64,000 nucleotides of DNA from Selaginella tamariscina (taxonomy: Eukaryota; Streptophyta; Lycopodiopsida; Selaginellales; Selaginellaceae): contig PUQB01000030.1 of NCBI GenBank assembly GCA_003024785.1, forward strand, positions 611,414 through 675,413, written 5' to 3'. Shown here piece after piece: positions 9,472-20,889 of the stretch. Both the position numbers and the translations under genes were made by a program. The notes under the pieces are model-generated. The model did no database searches and was not told where the DNA came from. It saw only the letters and a program-made list of their open reading frames with translations. Within the stretch, counting starts at the first letter, position 1, and the number at the start of each line of letters is the position of its first letter.

Positions 9472-10408
9472 GGCGGGATTAATCCGGCCATTTTTTTTCG
9501 CCTCTTTGAAGAGGTGTCGGAATTAATCCGCCACCATCTCTTTCATAGCTATAACAGAATTAGTTCGGGCAATGCTTCTCCGCCTCTTAAAAAAAGTGGC
9601 GAGATTAATCCCGTCGATAACTCTCTCAACTGATAATGATTTACTAGAATTTATTAGAAAGAGTTGTCGGCGGGATTAATCTCGCCAACCATTTTAGGAG
9701 GCAGAGAAGGGGTGGCGGGATTAATCGCCACTACTTCCCTGTTTTAAATATTTGTGAGCAAAATTCATCCCGAATCTCTTTGAAATCATAGTTTCGGAGA
9801 GAGTTGTGGGTGGGATTAATCCCGCCGCTTATTCCCCGTCGTCAGAGTTGTGAGCGGGATTAATCCCGCCGCCTATTCTCCGTCGTCAGTGTTGTGGGCG
9901 GGATTAATCCGCCCCCTCTTCCTCGTCGGAGGAATTTGCGGCGGGATTAATCCCGCTGACTCTCACAAACGAGGAAGATCCGGCGGCGGGATTAATCCCG
10001 CCGGTACTTCCTAGTCGGAGGGAGCCCGTGGCGGGATTAATCTCGCCGCTACTTCCTCATCGGAGGGAGCCCGTGGCGGGATTAATCCTGCCAGTACTTC
10101 CTCGTCGGAGGGAGCCCGCGCGGGATTAATCCCGCCGGTACTTCCTCGTTGGAGGGAGCCCGCAGCGGGATTAATCCCGCCGCTTCTCTCCGACGAGGAA
10201 GTATCGGCGGCGGGATTAATCCCGCCGCCTCTCTCCGACTGGGTAGAGTCGGCGGCGGGATTAAATCCCGCCGACTCTCTCTGATGGGGTAGAGTCGGCG
10301 GCGAGATTAATCCCGCCGACTCTCTCCGATGGGTAGAGTCGGCGGCGAGATTAATCCCGCCGACTCACTCTGAAGGGGTAGAGTCTGCGGCGGGATTAAT
10401 CCCACCAT
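9472..10408. repeat. Palindrome array B, about 20 copies with period near 45 bp
   Basis: About 20 copies of GGCGGGATTAATCCCGCC, for example perfect ones at 9985-10002 and 10209-10226. From about 9850 to 10400 the spacing is strikingly regular, 42-47 bp. The spacers are themselves repeated (ACTTCCTCGTCGGAGGGAGC or TCTCTCCGA.GGGTAGAGTC), so this half looks like a true tandem satellite of palindrome plus spacer. It lies only in copy 1, before the DUF7869-like gene. Confidence 0.85.
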
Positions 10409-10557
10409 CAGTTATATTAATAAAGCATGAGATATTATTTATATATAATTATGTATTATTGCACATGCATATTATTAAACAACTGTAGTTATGATTTCTT
10501 AGAAATATTGCATAAACAGATATCATAAATAACATAATTATTTATGTGCAGGACAAT

Positions 10558-13276
10558 ATGTATAATACTGGAGATAAAGTATGTCTTCTTCGGAACAACG
10601 AGATAGTTGGCACTGGAACTGTGGAAGTTCAGATGATAATGCATCATGTCACAATATTGCCCAAGGATCTTGTGTGTACATATGGGTGAACACCATTTTT
10701 CAAGCATGTTGAGGTTCTTGGAATGGAATTTGAGGAGGGTTCTCCTGTATTGTGGAATTTGGATGAAGTCAAGGCTGACACAGAATATACAGAGTCATAA
10801 ACAAACAATAGCACAAGTTTTCCAGATGATGGCTTGCCTGCTGTGATGGATGAGGTGATGCTCTTTCTTCATGAGATTGAGGTTGGGAGAGGCATCATCA
10901 CAGCTATAAATCCAATGGAAGCAGTGTCAGAAGAGAAACTAGGGTCCATCTGAATTAAGACGGCAAGATGGTTCAACATATTCTGGGTTGGATTTCAATA
11001 ATAACAACCCGGAAGAACAACTCATATTTGAAGAGGTTCCTTGCATTGGTCCTATTATAAGAAAAAGGCGATTCATGGGTTGCAGATCTTCCCTACATGT
11101 TTCAGCAAGAGGGTGAAGATGGATCCTACATCTTCCGAAAGTCTTATGAGCATTTCATGATTGACTGCTGCAAGAAGAAGTGTTGTCAAATGGCAGACGG
11201 AATGAAATTACCCAATGTAGACATGTCTTTCGTACACTCACCAAAAGCAAAGGCATGAGTTTGTATATGCTGCAGTAACTGGGTGTATTGATGGAATGGC
11301 TTCGGACACAGGTTATCAGAGTACATCCATGGTATTTAATAAGGTGGCCATCTGCTTCAAAGCTTGGTACAGTATATATGGGATCCCAAAGACCACGTTC
11401 TACCGTCGAAGGGATGAGTGGTTAGATGGAGCGCGAACCTCAGTACATGGGAACACTGGCTTGGTCAAAACCCGCTCTACATTATGGCAGCCATAGAGAT
11501 ACTCAAGGCTTTTGTGGAAGCAAATGCAGACAGGATGCCTCACAAATGCCGAACCACAAATGCAGGGGTCAAGGAAAATCTCAAGGTTTTGCCTTCGATC
11601 TACACTCAATTGAAGCTGTGTGAACATGTGAACAAGTGCCTCAGCTTGATGGGGCTGCAAGCAATCTGCACTGGTACCTTCAACAACATATGGAATACTC
11701 ATTTTAAGGATGTGGAGATTGCAAAACACTCTAGCTTTTCCAAGTGTGACACTTGTACATCATTGAAGGCTGTAGAGGCTTGTGCAAAAACCTTGGTGGA
11801 GATCACTGCCATTCAAAAGAAGATGGAGGCCCACATGATTGCACAACAAACTTGCCGGTCTCAGTACTATGCACACCGCATGCTTTCTGTGTCACACCCA
11901 TCAGATACCTGTGCTTGATCCATGACAAGATGGATCATTCAAAGACCAGCATTCCAAAGCTCGTTGCAACACCAAAGTGCCTTGGAAATGTCATGAAACT
12001 TCCGATTTCATTGACAGGTGCTAACACATGGACACGGTTGTGAATCATATGGACACTTTTCACTTCCACATTGGTCTAGCGACTCCAATTTCACTATTGG
12101 GTCGTTGGCCATGTGTTTTAGAAACTTGAAGCCCACTCACAGACAAGTCCTATCGGTGATCTCAAAGTGAAGAAAAACACCTTTAACCTTTACATAATGC
12201 TCTCATGAACACGTCTGCACTTGAGGCTACTTGGGAATATGAGAGGCATTGTCAACAACTGCACAAAAAACAGATGGCCCTGTTGAGAGTTCAGGTTCAG
12301 TGGAGGGATCTAGCTCAAATAGTGTACATGTGTCCTCAACATTAAATAAGCTTCCTCGTCATTTGCTTTTACAGATGGATAATTGTGCAGGCGAGAACAA
12401 AAATAGGTAAATCATTTTACTTAAGGGTTTCTCAAGCTCATACTTACTTTTATTTTCTAGATATGTGCTAGCATACTTGTCAATGCTTGTTGCCAAAGGT
12501 GTATTTAAAACAATCACGCTCAGTTTTCTTATGGTTGGTCCACTCATGAAGATATTGCTGCGTTCTTCAGCAAGGTCTCTAACTCTACAAAAGGACAAGT
12601 GCACTTACCTTACCGCAATATGAATCTTTTTGAAAATTGCATCTTCAAAAAAAGTTGTGCTTTGCTTGTGACTGAGGTGCCAGACTTCAAAAAATTTCTC
12701 AAGGAGTATATAAAAGAGGGGAGTGATTCTTTAGTTGGTCACCTTGTGTCGCTACAATTCTTTTTCTCCATACGAGATGGTATACCTATTATGCAGTACA
12801 AGTTACGGCCATCAGAGCAGGAGTGGTTACGAAAGAGGGGTTAATGCTCTTCAAAAGTGGAAGAGAATGGAAAGCCACTTCTCCCAGAAGGACAACTAGA
12901 CCCTATTCCATTGAGTGCCCAGCTCAAGGAACAAGAGATTATTATTGATGGCATCAAAAAATATGTGGCATGGGTTCAAAAATCGATGCCAAAGAATTCT
13001 GATAAGGCAACTGGTTACTCAGAACTATATAAGCATGTGGTCGACTATTGGGAGACTGTTGTTCGAGAGTTGGAAGGGCCTACTGTCACAAGTACAGAAT
13101 TGCAACACCCTTTTTGGCCTAAAACAAGGTGGCGAGAGGAGATTGAAATGACATCACTGAGCACAGACGACATAGAAGCCAGTAGTGATGTGGAAGTGCA
13201 AGCCCTACACTTTGTTGGACAAAGGAACCAAAACCTAAAGCATACTTTGATTGCTGCCAGGATCTTCAAAAACTAA
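10558..13276 (+). pseudogene. DUF7869-like transposase-related gene, broken
   Basis: Coding remnants in all three forward frames. The N-terminal part (from ATG at 10558, TGDKVCLLRNNEIVGTGTVE) has in-frame TGA and TAA stops. Then GIPKTTFYRRRDEW, a block with MPHKCRTTNAGVKENLKVLP and SSFSKCDTCTSLKA (11503-11790), and DHSKTSIPKLVATPKCLGNV. Near 12373 comes MDNCAGENKNR, followed by a frame-broken VGPTHED-like motif, and a C-terminal frame at 12857-13276. The order K-C-D-x-C, 'D-x-SKT', 'DNCxxENKNR', 'VGHTHEDID' is what I recall of DUF7869 proteins of bryophytes, algae and animals, generally regarded as mobile-element products. Catalytic assignment is not known to me. It is the best transposase candidate here and is absent from the right-arm copy. 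Confidence 0.6.
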
Positions 13277-14042
13277 TGATGGTTCTCATTATTCCAGATG
13301 TGTCATATAATCAGCCTATTTTGGATGGGTCAAATTATACACACCTGAAGTAATCACAAAAAATAGTATTGTTAAAGTTGCATGTTCAAACCACAAAAAA
13401 GGCGACACGAGAAGGAGAGCGAAAGATATAATGGATGCCTAGAGAAAACATGGTCTCCCAATAAAAAGACCCAGCATGTTTTATAAATGTTAAATCCATT
13501 CGATATGGGTGGATGTCAAGAAGCGTTGATAAAGTCACGATTAACAAAACTGCAAGGGAATGTATGTTTTCTGAAGCTTAAAGCAATTACAAAATTATAA
13601 AATATCATATATTTAATATTCATAATTATTATAAACTCTTTAATAATAGTACCAATTGTTTACTTAACTATATAAATTTAAAAATGATATGGAAGATTGA
13701 CTATATTATTATAGGATTTATATATATATTATTACTACTAATTTTTAATTAATAATGTTATATTTAAATATTAATATTTTAATAACAATATCAATATTTA
13801 TATAATGTACCTCTTATGCTCTTCCTTAATTGTTATTTAGGCAATATATTATATAATTTAATACTTCTACTTTTATAATGTTATTAATTTTTGTTCAATG
13901 AATGTATAATTTATTAAAGGGTAGAATACAAAATAGAATATTCTATTTTCAAACATATATTCTAAAGAATATTCCTTTATATATTAGAAAATGCTAATTA
14001 AAATAGCTAAAATTGCTAATTATTAGGAAATGGGACTATAGC
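13277..14042. other. AT-rich right subterminal block of copy 1
   Basis: After the DUF7869-like stop there is AT-rich DNA containing AGAATATTC repeats. It resembles the subterminal AT-rich block of the other ends and leads directly into the terminal motif. No gene is seen. Confidence 0.45.
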
Positions 14043-14069
14043 CATGCCCATTTTAGTTACAACTTGCAT
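14043..14069 (-). repeat. Terminal motif, right end of copy 1
   Basis: CATGCCCATTTTAGTTACAA and the next bases are the reverse complement of the motif at 151-177 with about three mismatches. Its position downstream of the DUF7869-like gene and an AT-rich block makes it the probable right end of copy 1. Confidence 0.55.
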
Positions 14070-16060
14070 TTATAAAGATATAAAAATTATAATATTCTAT
14101 ATATTATAACCTATATGCAATGTATCATGCACCATATATTTGCTTATTTATTATAATAAGTATATATTAACTTAAATAAAGAAAGACATGTAATAAAATA
14201 CATTCTTTTGCATTCGAGCGTGTTTTCTTGCATGAGATAATACAGCATCCTGAATGCCTCATACCAGCACAAAACATGACTAGGGTTTTGTAAAAGCTGG
14301 AGATCTACATTGATTGTAAAGAAGCGACACATGAATAATTTTGAATTGAACACACATAGTTCATCCTTGGAGACATTGAAGGATGCAATGGAAGAAGGGA
14401 TGTCTGTGTTGTGGCTAGTGGATGGTCTGCATTACAAAAAAGATTTTGTGAAGCCAAAGGTAATAAATAAACAGAAAGATAATAGCAACGAGAAGGAACA
14501 AGTACTAAAGAAGATCTCCCTGAGTTGTATAAGGTCAGATATTTATATGCTTTAAATCATCTACCTTTTATAACACTTCTACTGTGTTAATGCAGTTGCC
14601 AAGGGACTAGAAGGATATGCTTAGGAAGCGACCCATTCGGGACATCAAGGAGGTGGCAAGCATTTTGTTAGGTAAGCTCTAGACATCACAAGATAGTATA
14701 TCTTATACTTACAGTCAATGCACTCATGCAACACCCCAGCGCATGCTCGTGTCAAATGTGAAAAGGCTTGCAGTTGAGCTAGACCAGTTTAGGCCAACAA
14801 CTTTGCAACAGTTCATAATGCGAAGAAAGACAAAGTTATAAGACAGTTTGTAGAGGTCACTAATTTCTAATCTAGTACAGATTCAAGGTCCAACTGGTCA
14901 CAGAGAGGAATTGGGTTACTGGCATAAATGCACAAAGGAAGGCATGGGAAGAGGAGAGTCGCAACACCTTCTATGACATAGATTGAAGTTTGTTATGAAG
15001 TTTTTATAGTTGAATGTAGTGATGTAGTAGTAGTTCGTTTTTATGTTGTTATATTAGCATATCATAATGAAAGTATTGTAGAAAAAGTGTAAAAATGAAT
15101 GACCAGCGGAGTGAAAAATGAACGTCACTTTTCTCTAAAGTCATTCACAAATGGATATTCATTTCCCAAACTAAGATTCATCAAAATGAAGGTGTATAAC
15201 AAATATCCTTTTTCCTTACAAGACTATCTAGCACAAGTGAATATCTGCAAGGACCGGATTGGAACTTACGTGAGTGTTCACTTCAGACCTTACTTTAACC
15301 ATGAAATGAGGGTCTGAAGTGAATATCTACCACATTTCGGGTTTCCTGTGTTTTCATGTTTATACTAGAGTTTGATTAATTTTGTTTTGTAGAAAAGTAA
15401 TACCATAGACGACTATTGAAAGTGAATAACCCATTTCTAGAGATGAAGACAATTGGAGAGCTAAAAGGCATGCCACTTAACAACGTTTGTGATAGGAATA
15501 CAATGGATAAACTGCACACACGCCAGCGGCTTGCATTCCTTTGGAGCCAGTCGTAACTACTTTTGGGCACTGAACTTGGTGCTAAAATAGTTCATGCCAG
15601 CCACAAGAATCCCTAAATTGCAAAACTATATTCTGTTTTAATGTTTTAATAAAAACATACATCATAACAGTTGTGGCATTGCAAAAATTGTATTTTTTTT
15701 GCTGTATGTTTCAGCAAAAACATATCATAATAAAAGTGTGACAGTGGTATGAATTTAAAAACACCATGCATATATTTTGGATATGTAATTCAAAAGCTAC
15801 TATAGCAATACATTCACTATGCTTCATCTAACTGTGTAGTCATCTCTTTAATTTTCTCTATATTTAGCACTATAAACAAACCTATTGGTAACATTGTAAT
15901 TACATTATATAGTTTATGGCAATAATCAATTATGTAGTTGTTTTTTAGGTTTCTATGTATTTGGTTATTATAACAATATAATAGCTTTTCATTATTTAGA
16001 TTCGAAGTCCTTGGATCTTGAACCATCTCAAACTCGGTCTTCAAGCTAAACTAAGCTTAG
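14070..16060. other. Spacer with unidentified coding remnants
   Basis: Between the two copies. A frame at 14310-14555 (containing HSSSLETLKDAMEEGMSVLW) and short spliceable-looking segments near 14600-14990 (for example LVTERNWVTGINAQRKAWEE after an acceptor near 14879) look like decayed exons of an unknown gene. From about 15000 to 16060 I see only AT-rich DNA with no convincing frame. Confidence 0.3.
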
Positions 16061-16466
16061 TGTCAGAAGTTTAACCTAAAGAGCTAACATGTGGTTGTTA
16101 AGTGGCTATTCGGCACCATCACCTTGGGTGAACAATGCTAATTCTTCTTACCCTGGGTGAGCAATGCTAAGTTTTCCAAGATGACCCCAAGAATATGACT
16201 CAGATGCCTAATTTGGCAAAAGAGTCAAAGTCCTACCCTAAGTTTCCTAGACTGACTATCTTTCAAACTTTAAAGGATAACCCAATTAGACTTTAGGATC
16301 CTTTCCTAATAGACCTAGACAGGCTCATGCCTAACCTCATCAATGAAATGTGTCTTATACATACCCTTGTGACAAAGCTAATCATTGTCATTTGCCCTTG
16401 AGGAATCACCCTCATCTGGGCGTACAACCGCTTTAAAGCAACGAGGGGTATCCTAAACCACGATTA
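16061..16466 (-). mobile_element. LTR fragment next to the right arm
   Basis: Begins TGTCAGAAGTTTAACCTAAA and matches the reverse complement of about 35500-35859, where the same sequence ends just before a tRNA-type primer binding site. It abuts the innermost point of the right inverted-repeat arm, so its insertion may have truncated copy 2. Confidence 0.55.
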
Positions 16467-18240
16467 AAATGAAATTGACACAAATAACCAACACTCTAAC
16501 GTATATACTCTCCAATTTCAATGAGTGTTATAAAATTGTATTTAATGTGATTCAAATGATTTAAGCTGTTTAATATTATAAATTTTAGTAATTATTTTAC
16601 ATTCTTAATATTTCAGTATATATTATTTATATTATATATATATATACTTATACAATAAATAAATTGATATATTACTATGTATCATTTAAAATATATTCAT
16701 GTGTGTTTATTAATATTAATTTCTTAATTACTTGAATAATTAATTTACATTTCCTTATATTAATGGGATATTCTTTATTATTTTCTTAATATTTGAAGAA
16801 TATTCCAATATTAAACCTAATTATCATAATTAAATTAGTCTCTATTCTTAATTATTTCAGTAATTATTCTACATTTGTATATATTAATGGGATTTTCTCA
16901 ATTAATTTCTTATTATTTCAAGAATATTCCTATGTTAAACCTTATTATCAATATTAAATTAATATATATTATTAAATATATGACTATATATTAAATAAAA
17001 TGATATATTATTATATAATTTAAAATATGTTCATAGTGTTTATATTAATATCATTTTCTTAATTACTTGAGTAATTAATTTACATTTCTTTATATTAATG
17101 GGATACTCTTTATTATTTTCTTATTATTCCAAGAATATTCCAATATTAAACATGATTATCATAATTAATTTAGTTAATTATTTCAGTACTTGATTCATTT
17201 ATATATATTAATGGGATTTTCTCAATTAATTTCTTATTATTTCAAGAATATTCCAATGTTAAACCTTATTATCAATATTAAATTAATATATATTATTAAA
17301 ACTCTATATGGCTATATATTAGATAAAATAATATATATTATGTATAATTAAAGTATGTTCATAGTGTGTTTATTAATATTATTTTCTTAATTATTTGATG
17401 TTTCTTTTGCACACATATTAAACAATCATAAATTTATATATACACGTGCACACACATTAGAAGAACTTAGAGAATAATATATTATTATGTATAATTTAAA
17501 ATATGTTCATAGTGTGTTTATTAATATTTTTTCTTAATTATTTGATGTTTCTTTTGCACACATATATAAACACAATCATAAATTTATATATACACGTGCA
17601 CACACATTAGAAAGAACTTGAGAATGATATATTATTATGTATAATTTAAAATATGTTCATAGTGTGTTTATTAATTATTTTCTTAATTATTGATGTTTCT
17701 TTTGTACACATATATAAACACAATCATAAATTTATATATACACGTGCACATGCATTAGAAGCACTTACAAAGACACATATGCACACACATGCACAAGCCG
17801 ATGAGTGGATCACGATATAAATAACATTTAGCTTTGTATTTATGATATAGAGTTTAAAACCAAAACCAAATATTTATAGTTACACACTCTACACTGGGAC
17901 TTACATATGTTTAGTGTTTAGAGTAAATTTATATTAAATAGTTAGAAAAATGTGCATGCATTTAGTTTATATTAGTATAAAGATTTTATACCATATAAAT
18001 TTAATAATAAATACTTGCATTGGGTTTAAACCTTAACCAAACTGGAGAGATATGTTGCTTCTTTATTAAAAACATCATGTTCAACGCATGTATGATCCAT
18101 ATGTACTCAGTCTGTGTGTATGTAACACATTGAATTTACACCTGTAATATGTTGTATGTATGTTTGTGTGTATACACATGTATATGTATATATATGTACT
18201 AATATATGCAATGTGTACGAATTTAATTTGTTAACACACT
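16467..18240. repeat. AT-rich block of right arm with duplications
   Basis: Counterpart of 8271-9062 but expanded. The segment with TTAAACCTTATTATCAATAT recurs near 16936 and 17263, and a segment of about 120 bp containing TTTATATATACACGTGCACA recurs near 17434, 17583 and 17730. No coding is seen. Confidence 0.6.
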
Positions 18241-18960
18241 CTTTACACACCATGCATGATCCATAACATGTACTGTCTCTCTTCTCTTAAACATACACAC
18301 CATGCATGATCCATAATATGTATTCTTCTCATACATACACACCATGCATGATCCATAATATGTAATATGTCTCTCCTTTCATACATACAGACCATGCATG
18401 ATCCATAAATGTAGTAATGTTCTCTCTTCTCTCATATATACAAACCATGCATGATTTAATATGTAGTCTGTCTCTCTTCTTTCATACATACAGACTATGC
18501 ATGATCCATAATATGTACTGATGTTACAATATTATGTACTATGTATATATGTTTGTGTTAATATTATATGTGTGTATATATATATTGCTACATGTGAAAA
18601 TTTAACACTCTCATAGACACACATATGTTAAACCCTTACATGATTTATATTTTTGGGGTGTATGTGATACACCTACATACACAACACGCACACAAATCTA
18701 AAATTATGATAATATAATGAAAGAATATTCATTTAGGGAATATATATTTTATTCTTTTTAGGGTTTAAGTATATTCTTAGAAGGAATATTTTAGGGTTAA
18801 TATATATTTTATTCCTTTTAGGGGTTTAGGTATATTCTTAGGGTTTCAAGAAGAAAGGCGGCGGAGGGCGGTGGTGGAATAGAGCAGCTATGCTAGCGGC
18901 TGTGTCATAGATGAATAGATCTCTCTCTCAGAAGGCGTGGCAGTGCAAAATGGCGCAGCG
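18240..18960. repeat. Tandem repeat and spacer, right-arm counterpart of 7141-8270
   Basis: Repeats of CATGCATGATCCATAATATG with CTCTTCTCTCATACATACA spacers at 18240-18530, the inverse of the left 56-bp repeat, followed by the inverse of the AAACCCTAAA duplication near 18700-18850 and a GC-rich GGCGGCGGAGGGCGG stretch. Confidence 0.65.
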
Positions 18961-19093
18961 GTGCAGTACATCTCTCTTTCACACACACACTCCAGTGTAT
19001 ATTTATTTATCTATATTTACATATACATTTATGTGTGTGTATTTTAATAATAAATTTATTTATCTATCTCTCTCACACACACGCACACTCCTG

Positions 19094-19134
<41 letters not shown>

Positions 19135-19237
19135 TTGGTTATTTGTATAATTTTATTTATTTATCTATCTCTCTCACCACACACACAACACACTCTTGTA
19201 TATACATATACATATATATATATATATATGTGTGTGT

Positions 19238-19272
<35 letters not shown>

Positions 19273-19490
19273 TTGTATAATTTAATTTATTTAGCACACA
19301 CATGATATACATATCCATATATATATATATATGTGTGTGTGGTGTGTGTTGGTGTGTGTTTGTATCTGTATAATCTTATTGATTTTTCTATCTCTGGCAC
19401 ACATGCACACTCCCATATATACATATACATATAATATGTGTTTGTTCATCTCTCGCACATTCTTGTATATATAGCATATTTATATTTGGT
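18961..19490. repeat. Compound microsatellite block, right arm
   Basis: (CA)n, (TA)n, (TG)n and TATC tracts, the inverse counterpart of 6106-7140 but about half as long. Open frames here are simple-sequence artefacts. Confidence 0.7.
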
Positions 19491-19496
19491 GTGCAT

Positions 19497-20400
19497 GGGA
19501 TTAACCAAAGGCCGGCGGGATTAGTCTTGCCGCTCATTGGTTAGCTTCATGGGCGGCAGGATTAATCCCGCCGCCCAAGCCTTCATGCAAGTCATGAGCA
19601 GCAGGATTAATCTCGCTGCTCTTCGTGCATGCCCTTTTCGCAGGTCATGGGTGGCGGGATTAATCCCACCGCCCTTCTTCCCGTAGGTCATGAGTGGCAG
19701 GATTAATCCCGCCGCCCTTCAGCAGGCTCTTTGGTTAGCCTTATGGGTGGTAGGATTAACGCGCCCCATGGCTTGCGCGGAGGGCGGTAGTTAATCCGCC
19801 GCCCCTTCTATGCCTGGTGGCGGGATTAACCCCACCATCCTCCGAGGAGGTGTGAAAATGGTGGGAGGATTAATTCCCTTCACCGGGCATGGAAGGGGTG
19901 GCAGGATTAATCCCGCCACCCTTTATGTCTCATTAATCCCGCCATTCTTTATGTCTCAATGAGTGTAGGGCGGGATTAATTTAGCCAACCACCATTATTC
20001 ATATGAGAGTGTAATGGGTAGGATTAATCCCGCTCACCAGGCATGGAAGGGGTGGCAGGATTAATCCCGCCACCTTCTCTATCTTCTGAATTGAATGTGC
20101 CAAATCAATCTCGACCACTTCTATCTGAGACGGAAAAGGGTTACCGCACACCAATTCAGGGGATTGAGAAGGATGGCGAGATTAATTCCATCATCCCTTC
20201 ATGGTGGACGAAATTAATTCTGCCACCTTCTTGATCACCTGGTGAAGTGCTAAATAAATCTCGCCCAGTTCTCTCTGAGACCGAGAAGAATGGTAGGATT
20301 AATCCCACACACTTATCTAGGGGATCAAGAAGGGTGGTGAGATTAATCCACACCCTTTCAAGAGGCATAGAAGGGGTGGCGAGATTAATCCCGCCACCCC
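19497..20400. repeat. Palindrome array C, about 17 copies
   Basis: Right-arm counterpart of array A. Copies of GGCGGGATTAATCCCGCC, many with GGCAGGATTAATCCCGCC or similar C/T and G/A changes, spaced about 35-50 bp. More copies are degenerate than in array B, as expected if this copy is older or no longer selected. Confidence 0.8.
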
Positions 20401-20509
20401 TTCCATGTGAATATATATGTGTATTAGTATATATAAGTTGCATATTTCATTTTATTTACTTCTATCATCTTATCATAATTTTTGAATAAAAGTCAATAAA
20501 CTATGTGAA

Positions 20510-20595
20510 ACTGTCCAAAACTCACATTTGTGGTGGTTCTAAAACCAAATGTCATCAGTGTTTTGCACTAGCACAAATGTGAGCTTTGGACAGTT
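20510..20595. repeat. Stem-loop, right-arm copy
   Basis: CTGTCCAAAACTCACATTTG and its near reverse complement at 20572-20593 enclose a diverged loop. Same relative position as 5079-5166, between the palindrome array and the ParB-like gene. Confidence 0.6.
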
Positions 20596-20889
20596 AATCT
20601 CATTCACTTCTCTTTAAGATAAAAAAGGATGTATGTAAATTTAATCAGTGTATTAATTTTGTATATTTGGGTTTATACAAGTGTGTGTGCATTTTTATAT
20701 GAATTGTATTCATAGTGTATTTTGTGTAGAAGGACGATTTGATTAAACAAGAGATTCAGTCATTAGTATGGAGTCGTTGTCAAATTCTGGGTAGGAATTA
20801 AATAAATCTATTATACTTGAATATGTGCTTGAAGAATTAATCATTTTGTATTCAGATGTGAAATTGAGGTGACATTGAAGATGAGAGGA

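Larger units (their letters stand above)
151..14069. mobile_element. Large mobile-element-like unit, copy 1 (candidate full length)
   Basis: A stretch of about 13.9 kb bounded by inverted versions of the same terminal motif (GTTGTAACTAAA.TGGGCATG at the left, its reverse complement at the right). It carries an FCP1/NIF-like gene, a ParB/methyltransferase-like gene, two palindrome arrays and a DUF7869-like gene. Parts of it recur inverted at 16467-25418 and again at 37540-40257, which shows a dispersed repeated unit rather than unique host genes. The order of contents and the bounding motifs are seen directly. That both ends belong to one transposition unit is inference, because no clear target-site duplication is visible. 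The alternative is a segmental inverted duplication with the second end motif present by chance of nesting. Confidence 0.55.

Noticed and set aside
14310..14555. Intact small gene
   Set aside because: Some coding character, but no homologue recognised and no complete gene structure; kept only as a possible remnant.
18911..19305. Overlapping open frames in the right-arm microsatellites
   Set aside because: Simple-sequence translation, same reason as the left arm.
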